24,069 nucleotides of DNA from JANYCG01 sp031418395. Lineage in GTDB: Bacteria > Pseudomonadota > Gammaproteobacteria > Burkholderiales > Burkholderiaceae_C. Of the stretch, positions 15,844-23,231 are shown piece by piece. A model generated the notes under the pieces. It had not been told where the DNA came from. It searched no databases and worked only from the letters and a program-made list of their open reading frames with translations. The translations under genes and the position numbers were made by a program. Positions within the stretch are counted from its first letter, which is position 1. Every line of letters starts with the position of its first letter. Location of the stretch: assembly GCA_031418395.1 (NCBI GenBank), contig JANOXL010000015.1, positions 1 through 24,069 on the forward strand, in the 5' to 3' direction.

Positions 15844-17355
15844 CTACTTCGCCGTCGGCATCACAAACTCCGCCCCCTTGCCAATACTCTCCGGCCAGCG
15901 CTGCATGATGGATTTCTGCTTGGTGTAGAACCGCACGCCTTCCTCGCCATAAGCGTGCATGTCGCCGAAGAGTGAACGCTTCCAGCCGCCAAAGCCGTGC
16001 CAGGCCATCGGCACGGGGATGGGCACGTTGACGCCGACCATGCCGATCTGCACGCGGCGGCTGAATTCGCGGGCGACGTTGCCGTCGCGGGTGAACAGGC
16101 TGCAGCCGTTGCCAAACTCATGGTCGTTGAGCATTTGCAGGGCTTCGCCGAAATCTTTGACCCGCACACACACCAACACAGGGCCGAAAATTTCTTCCTT
16201 GTAGATGCGCATGCTGGTCGTCACGTGGTCAAACAGCGTGCCGCCCAGCCAGAAGCCGTTGCCACAGCCTTCACCGGCTTTGGCGCCGTCAAATCCGCGC
16301 CCGTCCACAAGCAGCTTCGCGCCTTCTTTCACGCCAATGTCGATGTAGCCGGTGATGCGTTTGTGCGCAATGTCGGTGACGATGGGGCCCATTTCAGCGG
16401 CGAGGTTGGTGCCGTTGAGCACCTTGAGCTGCTTCGTGCGCTCGATCAGCAGCGGGACGATTTTGTCGGCCACGTCGCCCACCAGCACCGCCACGCTGAT
16501 GGCCATGCAGCGCTCGCCGGCGGAGCCATAGGCCGAGCCGATCAGCGCGTCTACCGTCTGGTCGATGTCGGCGTCGGGCATCACGACCATGTGGTTCTTC
16601 GCGCCGCCCAAGGCTTGCACACGTTTGCCGTTTTTGGCACCGGTTTCGTAGATGTAGTTGGCAATCGGCGTGGAGCCGACGAAGCTCACCGCCTTCACAT
16701 CGGGGTGGGCCAGGATGGCGTCTACGGCTTCTTTGTCGCCTTGTACGACGTTGAAAACACCGTCCGGCAGACCCGCTTCTTTTAGTAATCTGGCCTGCAA
16801 AAGGGTCGCACTCGGGTCAATCGGGCTGGGTTTCAAAACGAAGGTGTTGCCCGCCGCAATCGCCACCGGGTACATCCACATCGGCACCATCACCGGAAAG
16901 TTGAAGGGGGTGATGCCGGCCACTACGCCCAGGGGCTGGCGCAACGTCCAGTTGTCAATGCCGGTGCTCACCTGGTCCGTGAAGTCGCCCTTCAAGAGTT
17001 GCGTGATGCCGCAGGCGAATTCGATGATGTCGATGCCGCGTGTGACTTCGCCCTGCGCGTCGGTAAACACCTTGCCGTGCTCAGAAGTGATGGCGTGGGC
17101 CAACTCGTCTTTGTGCGCGTTGACGAGTTCAAGGTACTTGAACATCACCCGCGCGCGGCGGATGGGCGGGGTGTCAGACCAGGCGGGGAAGGCCGCTTGC
17201 GCAGCCGCCACGGCAGCGCCTACTTCAGCGGCGTTCCCCAAGGCGACCTGGCCCGTCACCGCGCCCGTGGCTGGGTTGAATACGTTTTGCGTGCGGCTGG
17301 AGGCGCCTGCCTGCATTTGACCGTTGATGTAATGACCGATGGATGTGCTTGCCAT
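15844..17355 (-). CDS. mmsA: CoA-acylating methylmalonate-semialdehyde dehydrogenase
   Basis: Encodes 503 residues of the aldehyde dehydrogenase superfamily. MMSDH converts methylmalonate or malonate semialdehyde to propionyl-CoA or acetyl-CoA with NAD+, CoA and loss of CO2, in valine, beta-alanine or inositol breakdown. Signs: the oxyanion Asn152 in TPFNFPV, the MMSDH-type GGAKNHMVVMPDAD block (250-263) where ordinary ALDHs have ELGGK, and the catalytic Cys283 in GSAGERCMAIS. Length is normal. The ATG at 17355 has AGG about 8 nt upstream. It is the first gene of a three-gene unit. mmsB and an mmsR-type regulator, common partners, are not in the window. Confidence 0.93.
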   Translation of the reverse strand: MASTSIGHYINGQMQAGASSRTQNVFNPATGAVTGQVALGNAAEVGAAVAAAQAAFPAWSDTPPIRRARVMFKYLELVNAHKDELAHAITSEHGKVFTDAQGEVTRGIDIIEFACGITQLLKGDFTDQVSTGIDNWTLRQPLGVVAGITPFNFPVMVPMWMYPVAIAAGNTFVLKPSPIDPSATLLQARLLKEAGLPDGVFNVVQGDKEAVDAILAHPDVKAVSFVGSTPIANYIYETGAKNGKRVQALGGAKNHMVVMPDADIDQTVDALIGSAYGSAGERCMAISVAVLVGDVADKIVPLLIERTKQLKVLNGTNLAAEMGPIVTDIAHKRITGYIDIGVKEGAKLLVDGRGFDGAKAGEGCGNGFWLGGTLFDHVTTSMRIYKEEIFGPVLVCVRVKDFGEALQMLNDHEFGNGCSLFTRDGNVAREFSRRVQIGMVGVNVPIPVPMAWHGFGGWKRSLFGDMHAYGEEGVRFYTKQKSIMQRWPESIGKGAEFVMPTAK

Positions 17356-17427
17356 ATGAATGCCTGTCGAGTGGGAAAATGATGGCCAAATTGTCCACTA
17401 ACTCGGGGGCGCGTGGGTTTCGATTAA

Positions 17428-17446
17428 ATGTTAACACCCATGTTAA
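17428..17446. promoter_or_regulatory. inverted/direct repeat, candidate operator upstream of mmsA
   Basis: TTAACA (17431-17436) and TGTTAA (17441-17446) form a perfect inverted repeat with 10-bp centre spacing. The sequence also reads as two direct ATGTTAA copies (17428-17434 and 17440-17446). It lies about 75 bp before the mmsA start in the divergent gap, the usual place for a dimeric regulator to bind. No regulator gene is adjacent, so the protein is unknown. Confidence 0.4.
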
Positions 17447-17521
17447 TTAATGAATCAAAAATCGGCTCTGGCGCGCAATTTCGTTAAAAATGCGACTCCA
17501 GGTCTCGTGAAATAAGCGTAT

Positions 17522-17584
17522 TTAGCTATCATATGCATAGCTAATAACTTTCCTGACTCAAATGGGCAAACGTTTGTGACAAAC
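17522..17584. promoter_or_regulatory. two palindromic motifs upstream of the AroE-like gene
   Basis: TTAGCTAT (17522-17529) and ATAGCTAA (17537-17544) are perfect 8-bp arms around a 7-nt spacer. Further on, the palindrome CAAACGTTTG (17567-17576) overlaps a GTTTG-TGA-CAAAC inverted repeat (17572-17584). Both sit within 100 bp of the start at 17618, in a locally AT-richer divergent region. They are candidate operators for the AroE-like/flavoprotein pair and perhaps for mmsA; assignment is inference. Confidence 0.4.
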
Positions 17585-17617
17585 CCCTGCAGTCCAGTCG
17601 CACCCTAAAATTCAAGG

Positions 17618-18448
17618 ATGCAGAACCCCTTGAGCGGTGCCAGCCGCGTTTATTACATCGTGGGTGACCCGATTGCGCAAGTGAAGTCGCCTGCCGGTGT
17701 CAGCCAGGCGTTTCATGCGCGGGGCCGCAACGCATACGTGATGCCCGCACACGTCGCCCCCGCGCACCTAGCCGCGTGGCTGGCTGGCGTATCGATGGCG
17801 CAGAACGTCGATGGCGTCATTGTCACCATTCCGCACAAGTTTGCGGCCTTTGCGCTGTGTGCCAGCACCTCGCCGCGCGCTGCTTTTTTGCAGGCCGTGA
17901 ACACGCTGCGCCGCAATGCCGATGGCTCCTGGCATGGTGACATGTTTGACGGCCTGGGTTTTGTTGAAGCCTTGCGGGCGGGCGGTTGTGCGCCTGCGGG
18001 CCAGGCGGCGCTGCTCGTGGGCGCGGGTGGCGCGGGTTCAGCGATTGCGCATGCGTTGGTGGAGGCCGGGGTGCGGCAGTTGGCGATTCATGATGACGAT
18101 GCTGCGCGCCGTGTTAGCCTGATCGCCCGCCTTTCAGGCCTGCAAAAGTGTCTGGTGCAGCCGGGTTCTGCTGACCCTGCTGGGTACGGCATCGTGATCA
18201 ACGCCACCCCCGCCGGCATGCAAGCCGCAGACTCGATACCCCTGCGTGTGGACACCCTCGCGTCCAGCACCGTGGTCGGCTGTGTCATCACCGCGCCTGC
18301 CGTCACACCGCTGATCGCCGCTGCGCGCGCCCGGGGCTGCGCTACCGTGACTGGTGGCGAAATGTTTGCCCGCGTGCGGGACTTGATGGTCGATTTTTTG
18401 TTGCAAGCTGATGCTGCATCCCCATCCGCTGGGCAGACATGCAAATAG
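17618..18448 (+). CDS. atypical shikimate/quinate dehydrogenase-like protein
   Basis: Encodes 276 residues with the two-domain AroE fold. The catalytic pair is kept: Lys74 in VTIPHK and Asp111 in GDMFDGLGF (E. coli AroE Lys65 and Asp102), with Asn95 in QAVNTL matching Asn86. Other substrate contacts differ: the first Ser of the SxS carboxylate site is Val22 (IAQVKSP), the NTD motif reads MFD, and the C-terminal Gln is not conserved (GGEMFARVRDL). The glycine loop GAGGAGSA (135-142) is intact. The following strand ends IHDDD with no NRT motif, which favours NAD over NADP. It is probably not the biosynthetic AroE. It overlaps the flavoprotein gene by 10 nt. The start ATG has AAGG unusually close. 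Confidence 0.8.
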   Translation: MQNPLSGASRVYYIVGDPIAQVKSPAGVSQAFHARGRNAYVMPAHVAPAHLAAWLAGVSMAQNVDGVIVTIPHKFAAFALCASTSPRAAFLQAVNTLRRNADGSWHGDMFDGLGFVEALRAGGCAPAGQAALLVGAGGAGSAIAHALVEAGVRQLAIHDDDAARRVSLIARLSGLQKCLVQPGSADPAGYGIVINATPAGMQAADSIPLRVDTLASSTVVGCVITAPAVTPLIAAARARGCATVTGGEMFARVRDLMVDFLLQADAASPSAGQTCK

Positions 18449-20154
18449 AACGAACAACGATTTCGACCCAGACGGAATATGACGTAGTGGTGGTCGGCGC
18501 CGGTGGTGCGGGCCTGGCCGCCGCGTTGTTTGCCGCGCTGGATGGCGCGAGCGTTTTGCTTGTGGAAAGTACGTCCTTTGTTGGCGGCACCACGGCGCTC
18601 TCAGCGGGTACCACCTGGATTCCGGGCACCCAACACGCGGCCACGGTTAACCCTGCAGACACCCTGGCGGACGCCGCGCGTTACCTCACCAACGCGATCG
18701 GCGGCCACAGTCCTGCGGCCTTGCGCCAGGCGTTTCTCGATCACGGTTCGAAAGCGGTGGCGCGACTCGACGCTGCGACTGAAGTGAAGTTCAGGCCGTA
18801 TCCGAAACACCCTGACTATTTGTCCGACTTGGGTGGTTCCGTGTTGGGTGGTCGGGCCTTGGATCCACTGCCGTTTGATGGCAGGCTGCTCGGTTCGCTG
18901 TTTGCCCTGCTGCGGCCACCCATTCCCGAGTTCACCGTGTTGGGCGGCATGATGGTGGACCGCACGGACATCAACCACCTGCTGGGCATGGGCAAATCGT
19001 TCGCGTCGCTGCGCCACTCGGTCAAGCTGCTGGCCCGCCATGCGCTGGACAGGCTTTCTGGCCCGCGCGGCACACGGCTGGTGATGGGCAATGCGTTGGT
19101 GGGGCGTTTGCTGTACGCCTTGTCGCAACACAGCAAAGTCACGCTACGACTCAACACGTCGCTCACAGGCATCGTGCAGGAGACGGGCGGCGTTATGTCT
19201 GCCACTGTCCAACAGGGCGCTAACCGGCAAACGCTACAGGTCAAAGGCGGCGTGATTCTTGCCAGTGGCGGCTTCAACCGGCACGCAAAATGGCGCGCCG
19301 ACCGCTTGCCGCTGGCCCAGCTGGACTGGTGCCCGGGCGCGCCAGGGCACACGGGGGCCGCGCTGGAAGTCGCATTGGCTGTGGGCGCGTGTTGGGGCCA
19401 AGGCAACGCCAATCACGCGTATTGGGCGCCGGTGTCAACACGCCTGCGACCCGACGGCAGCCGCGCCGTGTTCCCGCATTTTGTGATGGACCGCGCCAAA
19501 CCCGGCATGTTGACCGTGAACCAGGCCGGCCAGCGCTTCGTCAACGAAAGCACCACTTACCAGTTGTTTGCCTTGGCAATGCAGCAGCAAACGCCGCCCG
19601 CGATACCGGCCTACCTGTTGTGTGACGCACCTGCGCTTAAAAAATACGGCATGGGTATGGTGCGCCCCGGCGGCAGCGGATTGAAACCGTTTTTGGACGA
19701 CGGCTACCTCACGCAAGCCGCCTCACTGGCTGAATTGGCGCAAAAATTGGGCATCCACCCGGCAGCTTTGCAAACTACGGTGGCGCGTTTTAATGACCAT
19801 GCTGAAACTGGTGTGGACCCGGACTTCCACCGGGGTGAGAACGCCTACCAACACAATATTGGCGATGCCACCTGGCCCGGCAAAAATCCTAACCTCGGGC
19901 CGCTGACCGAAGCGCCGTTTTACGCCTTGCGCCTCTATCCCGGCGACATTGGCGCAGCGACGGGTCTCGCGACCGACACCCATGCGCGGGTGCTGAATGC
20001 GCACCAGCAGCCGATTGAAGGCCTCTACGCCGTGGGCAATGACATGAACTCGATCATGGGCGGCATCTATACCGCGCCCGGCATCACCATTGGGCCGGCC
20101 CTGGTGTTTGCGTCGCTGGCGGCTGCAGATGCTACGGCGCGCGCGAAGCGTTGA
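18439..20154 (+). CDS. FAD-dependent dehydrogenase of the fumarate reductase/3-ketosteroid dehydrogenase family
   Basis: Encodes 571 residues of the FAD_binding_2 family. The FAD-binding glycine box is at 20-25 (GAGGAG), with the ribose-binding acid at the end of LLVES (Glu43) and the GGTTALSAGTTWIPGT block (49-64). The C-terminal block GNDMNSIMGG followed by IYTAPGITIGPALVFASLAA resembles 3-ketosteroid delta-1-dehydrogenase and keeps its Tyr (Tyr544) and Gly, which promote enolisation there. There is no signal peptide, so it should be cytosolic. By analogy it would introduce a C=C bond next to a carbonyl, or reduce one. It overlaps the AroE-like gene by 10 nt, so the two proteins probably act in one pathway. 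The substrate is unknown. Confidence 0.82.
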   Translation: MQIERTTISTQTEYDVVVVGAGGAGLAAALFAALDGASVLLVESTSFVGGTTALSAGTTWIPGTQHAATVNPADTLADAARYLTNAIGGHSPAALRQAFLDHGSKAVARLDAATEVKFRPYPKHPDYLSDLGGSVLGGRALDPLPFDGRLLGSLFALLRPPIPEFTVLGGMMVDRTDINHLLGMGKSFASLRHSVKLLARHALDRLSGPRGTRLVMGNALVGRLLYALSQHSKVTLRLNTSLTGIVQETGGVMSATVQQGANRQTLQVKGGVILASGGFNRHAKWRADRLPLAQLDWCPGAPGHTGAALEVALAVGACWGQGNANHAYWAPVSTRLRPDGSRAVFPHFVMDRAKPGMLTVNQAGQRFVNESTTYQLFALAMQQQTPPAIPAYLLCDAPALKKYGMGMVRPGGSGLKPFLDDGYLTQAASLAELAQKLGIHPAALQTTVARFNDHAETGVDPDFHRGENAYQHNIGDATWPGKNPNLGPLTEAPFYALRLYPGDIGAATGLATDTHARVLNAHQQPIEGLYAVGNDMNSIMGGIYTAPGITIGPALVFASLAAADATARAKR

Positions 20155-20158
20155 CGGA

Positions 20159-20191
20159 CAGCGACCCGCGAAGCGGCGGAGCGTGGGGGCC
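20159..20191 (+). repeat. GC-rich intergenic repeat, partial copy (3' part only)
   Basis: A 33-nt segment identical to 20241-20273, containing the CCGC-GAA-GCGG hairpin and ending GTGGGGGCC. It starts 4 nt after the flavoprotein stop and is followed at once by a full copy. It lacks the first two stems of the element. Confidence 0.85.
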
Positions 20192-20193
20192 AC

Positions 20194-20273
20194 AAATTTC
20201 CGAAGGGCCGCTCCCGAGGAAATTTAGCCCCCTTGGGGGGCAGCGACCCGCGAAGCGGCGGAGCGTGGGGGCC
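20194..20273 (+). repeat. GC-rich three-hairpin intergenic repeat, copy B (between convergent genes)
   Basis: Same architecture as copy A at 11355-11433: stem 1 is AAATTTCC (20194-20201) with GGAAATTT (20218-20225), then a C-run/G-run hairpin (20227-20240), then the 33-nt terminal segment (20241-20273). Between the stem-1 arms the two copies are nearly the same (GAMGGGCCGC...CCGA), yet the arms themselves differ and still pair perfectly. It lies between the ends of two convergent genes, the usual type of site for bidirectional terminator-like repeats. Confidence 0.82.
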
Positions 20274-20279
20274 CTGTCT

Positions 20280-21071
20280 CTAATCCCCCGTCCACACCGG
20301 CTTGCGCTTCTCCTGAAACGCTTTTTGCCCCTCCTTGGCGTCGTTGGTCAGCGTGAAGAGCGCAATCTGGCTTTCGGTGAACGACATCGACTCCTCAAAA
20401 GCCATTTGCTCGACTTTTTTCATGGTGTAGATGCCCCGTCGAATGGCGGCAGGGGATTTGTCGAGCAATCGCGCCAGGAGCCAGTCCAATTTGGCATCGA
20501 CGTTATCGCCATCATCCGCTACATAGTTCACCAAGTTGAATTCCAGCGCCTGGGCCGAAGTGATGGGCTCGCCCGTGAGGCACATTTCAGCCAGCACCCG
20601 TCGCGGAATCAAATGTTGCAACACCGAGAGCACCTGCGCCGGGAAAACGCCCACTTTGACTTCCGGCAAGCCAAAAATCGCATGGCGCGCGGCCACGGCC
20701 ATGTCGCACATGGAGAGCAAGCCAAAACCGCCGGCCATACACGCGCCGTTCACGCGTGCGATTAGTGGCACATTGCCGGCCCGCGCTACCCGCAGCAGTT
20801 GCGCCAGGTGACCCAGCGGCTCAGAATAATCCGTAGTAAAGGCTCTGGCCGACTGCAAATCTGCCCCGGCGCAAAAGGCTTTGGTGCCGATGCCTGTGAC
20901 CACAATCGCGCGCACGCTGCGGTCAGTCTGCGCACCCGCGATGGCCGCTGCCATGCCAGCCAGGACGCCGTGGCTCATCGAATTGCGCCGCTCTTCACGG
21001 TTGATGGTGAGCCACAACACAGGCCCGCGTTGCTCGACAAACAATTCTTGACTGGTTTCAGCACTGCTCAT
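20280..21071 (-). CDS. enoyl-CoA hydratase/isomerase family (crotonase) protein
   Basis: Encodes 263 residues of the crotonase fold, which act on acyl-CoA thioesters. The oxyanion-hole segments are AFCAGADL (65-72) and NGACMAGGFGLLSMCD (108-123). Of the two catalytic Glu of true enoyl-CoA hydratases, the second is present (Glu137 in GLPEVKVG, rat Glu164) but the first is replaced by Gly117 (rat Glu144). This fits an isomerase or another crotonase reaction better than classical hydration. The ATG at 21071 follows GAGGA by 6 nt. It stands alone on the minus strand, convergent with the flavoprotein and divergent from the lipid-transport operon. Confidence 0.87.
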   Translation of the reverse strand: MSSAETSQELFVEQRGPVLWLTINREERRNSMSHGVLAGMAAAIAGAQTDRSVRAIVVTGIGTKAFCAGADLQSARAFTTDYSEPLGHLAQLLRVARAGNVPLIARVNGACMAGGFGLLSMCDMAVAARHAIFGLPEVKVGVFPAQVLSVLQHLIPRRVLAEMCLTGEPITSAQALEFNLVNYVADDGDNVDAKLDWLLARLLDKSPAAIRRGIYTMKKVEQMAFEESMSFTESQIALFTLTNDAKEGQKAFQEKRKPVWTGD

Positions 21072-21231
21072 TTAACGTCCTCATTGCAAAGTGAAGGTTG
21101 AAAACCTGGGGAAGCGCGGATCAATTCATCGTGACCCCGTGGCGCTTGGCTGGGGATGGGCCGCGAGGAATAAATCTGCGCTTGCTTCATTGTGCCGCCC
21201 TTGCAGGCGGCAGGGTAGCATCTGTACCTGT

Positions 21232-22410
21232 ATGGTAGAACCACATTCAAGTCCAGGCGAGAACGCACCCCCCAGCGTTGTGATGCAGCCGTCTGGCGAC
21301 GAGCGGCAGGCCGTGTTGCTCGGGCGCTGGACGAGTGCGCGCCTGGCTGAAGGTGAGAGTTATGCCCATCTGGCTGCAGAACTCGCCAGCGCCTGCCAAC
21401 CGGGGCCAGAGGCCCCAACGTGGGATTTGCGCCATCTGATGGCGCTGGACCACACCGGCGCCCAAATGTTGTGGAACGCCTGGGGTCGCAAGTGGCCTGC
21501 CAGTCTGCGCCTGTTGGAAGACCAACGCGCCTTGATTGAACGGGTCGCGAAATACACCGTGGTGCGCCAGCCTGTCGCCCTAGGCACCGCGGTGCAGGAG
21601 TTTGCCAAGAGCCTGTGGCTGCAGTTTTTGGGCCTGGGAGAAGGCTTGCTGCTTCTCCTGGGTCATTTGCGCGACATGTTGCGCCTGGTGGGCCAGCTCG
21701 CACTGGATCTGCTGCGCTTGCTGCGCGCGCCGCGCGAAGGCCCGTGGCGCGATGTCTCGGGGCATTTGTACCGCATCGGCGCGACGGCCATGCCCATCAC
21801 CGCCATCGTGGGTTTTTTGATCGGTGTGGTACTGGCGTATTTGATGTCGCAGCAGTTGCGGCAATTTGGCGCGGACGCTTTCATTGTGGATGTGCTGGGC
21901 ATCTCCTTGATCCGCGAGCTGGGCCCCACATTGGCGGCTATTTTGATTGCCGGGCGCTCGGGTTCAGCCATCACGGCGCAAATTGGCGTCATGCGGGTCA
22001 CCGAAGAGCTCGACGCCATGAAAGTCATGGGAATATCGCTGGGTTACCGCCTGGTGATGCCGCGCGCGATCGCCATGGCCATCGCCATGCCGTTACTGTC
22101 GGTGTGGACGACGGTCGCCGCGTTGTTGGGCGGTATGTTGGCGGCTGACTTGGTGCTGGGTGTGACACCGGCCTTTTTTGCCATCACTTTGCCAGATGCC
22201 GTGCAAGCCTCCAACCTGGCGCTCTCGGTGGGTAAGTCGATCGTTTTTGGTCTGGCGATCGCCTTGATTGCATGCCATTATGGGCTGCGCATCCAGCCCA
22301 ACACCGAAAGCCTGGGTCAGGGCACGACCGCCTCGGTGGTGACCTCGATCACCGTGGTGATCCTGGTGGATGCGCTTTTTGCAGTGGTGTTCAAGGACGT
22401 TGGGATATGA
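21232..22410 (+). CDS. MlaE-type ABC transporter permease with N-terminal STAS-like domain
   Basis: Encodes 392 residues. Residues about 25-105 look like a STAS/MlaB-like domain (TWDLRHLMALDHTGAQMLWN). Residues about 175-390 are the MlaE permease domain with hydrophobic helices and the coupling segment EELDAMKVMGI (258-268). With the next two genes it forms an inner-membrane lipid transporter of the Mla/MCE type. The domain order suggests the regulatory MlaB role is built into the permease. The start is uncertain: the frame opens at a GTG at 21091, and ATGs lie at 21232 and 21283, none with a strong Shine-Dalgarno. I chose 21232. The stop overlaps the ATPase gene by 4 nt (ATGA). Confidence 0.88.
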   Translation: MVEPHSSPGENAPPSVVMQPSGDERQAVLLGRWTSARLAEGESYAHLAAELASACQPGPEAPTWDLRHLMALDHTGAQMLWNAWGRKWPASLRLLEDQRALIERVAKYTVVRQPVALGTAVQEFAKSLWLQFLGLGEGLLLLLGHLRDMLRLVGQLALDLLRLLRAPREGPWRDVSGHLYRIGATAMPITAIVGFLIGVVLAYLMSQQLRQFGADAFIVDVLGISLIRELGPTLAAILIAGRSGSAITAQIGVMRVTEELDAMKVMGISLGYRLVMPRAIAMAIAMPLLSVWTTVAALLGGMLAADLVLGVTPAFFAITLPDAVQASNLALSVGKSIVFGLAIALIACHYGLRIQPNTESLGQGTTASVVTSITVVILVDALFAVVFKDVGI

Positions 22411-23213
22411 GCGGCGCGATGTCTGGCGCACAGGCGGTGGTTGATATCCAGGGCCTTTGGTCGGTTTTTAGGACGGCAGGCGTCGAGGCCGTCATACACA
22501 AAGACCTGAACTTGCGCATCGATGCGGGCGAGGTTTTGTCCATCGTGGGCGGCTCCGGCTCGGGCAAAACGGTGCTTTTGCGCAAGATTCTCGGGCTGGA
22601 TGCGCCTTCGCGAGGGCAGGTCAAGGTGTTGGGCAAAGACGCCGCACAACTCGGAGAAAAAGGCGCGGCCAGCCGTATCGGCATGTTGTTCCAGCATGGC
22701 GCGCTGTTTTCAGCTTTCAGCGTACTGGACAACATCGCGTTCCCGCTGCGCGAACTCAAAACCCTGCCCGAGCGCTTGGTCAAGGACGCGGCGCTGGTCA
22801 AGCTGCAAATGGTCGGCCTGGACCGCTCACATGCCAACAAACGGCCCGCCGATCTCTCCGGCGGCATGATCAAACGCGTCGCCCTGGCGCGCGCCCTCAT
22901 CATGGATCCGCCGCTCTTGCTGCTGGACGAACCCACGGCTGGCCTGGACCCCGACAGCGCCGATGCTTTTTGTGCACTGTTGCGCTCGCTGCACCGCGAG
23001 CTGGATTTGACGGTGGTGATGGTCACACATGACCTGGACACTTTGTTCGAGCTGAGCACGCGTATCGCGGTTTTGGCCGACAAACACGTGATCACCACCG
23101 GTGCGCCCAAAGACGTGATCACCTTTGTGCACCCCTTCGTCCAGCAGTTTTTCCTGGGTGAACGTGGTCAGCGCGCCATGGAGTTGCTGCGGGAATACCC
23201 GTTTGCGGTATAA
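22407..23213 (+). CDS. ABC transporter ATP-binding protein, MlaF-type
   Basis: Encodes 268 residues of the ABC ATPase that powers the adjacent MlaE-like permease. Motifs in order: Walker A 48-55 (GGSGSGKT), Q-loop Gln96, signature 150-154 (LSGGM; the MlaF family has LSGGM before ARR/KR), Walker B 170-176 (LLLLDEP) and the switch His208 (VTHDL). The frame extends upstream to 22272, but the ATG at 22407, overlapping the permease stop with AAGGA 10 nt before it, is the natural start. The MCE gene follows after 18 nt. Confidence 0.93.
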   Translation: MSGAMSGAQAVVDIQGLWSVFRTAGVEAVIHKDLNLRIDAGEVLSIVGGSGSGKTVLLRKILGLDAPSRGQVKVLGKDAAQLGEKGAASRIGMLFQHGALFSAFSVLDNIAFPLRELKTLPERLVKDAALVKLQMVGLDRSHANKRPADLSGGMIKRVALARALIMDPPLLLLDEPTAGLDPDSADAFCALLRSLHRELDLTVVMVTHDLDTLFELSTRIAVLADKHVITTGAPKDVITFVHPFVQQFFLGERGQRAMELLREYPFAV

Positions 23214-23231
23214 AAAGGGAAACTCGAACCT

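Noticed and set aside
13797..17355. mmsA and the GMC enzyme as a betaine (betAB) operon
   Set aside because: The aldehyde dehydrogenase has MMSDH-type GGAKNH and CMA motifs rather than betaine-aldehyde dehydrogenase features, and no betI or choline transporter is seen.
17567..17576. CAAACGTTTG as a LuxR-type or phage attachment site
   Set aside because: A 10-bp palindrome alone is too common, and no integrase or LuxR gene is near. Kept only as a possible operator.
20159..20273. Two 33-nt direct repeats as a CRISPR array
   Set aside because: Only two units with a structured, repeat-derived spacer, another copy 9 kb away and no cas genes: it is a dispersed intergenic repeat.
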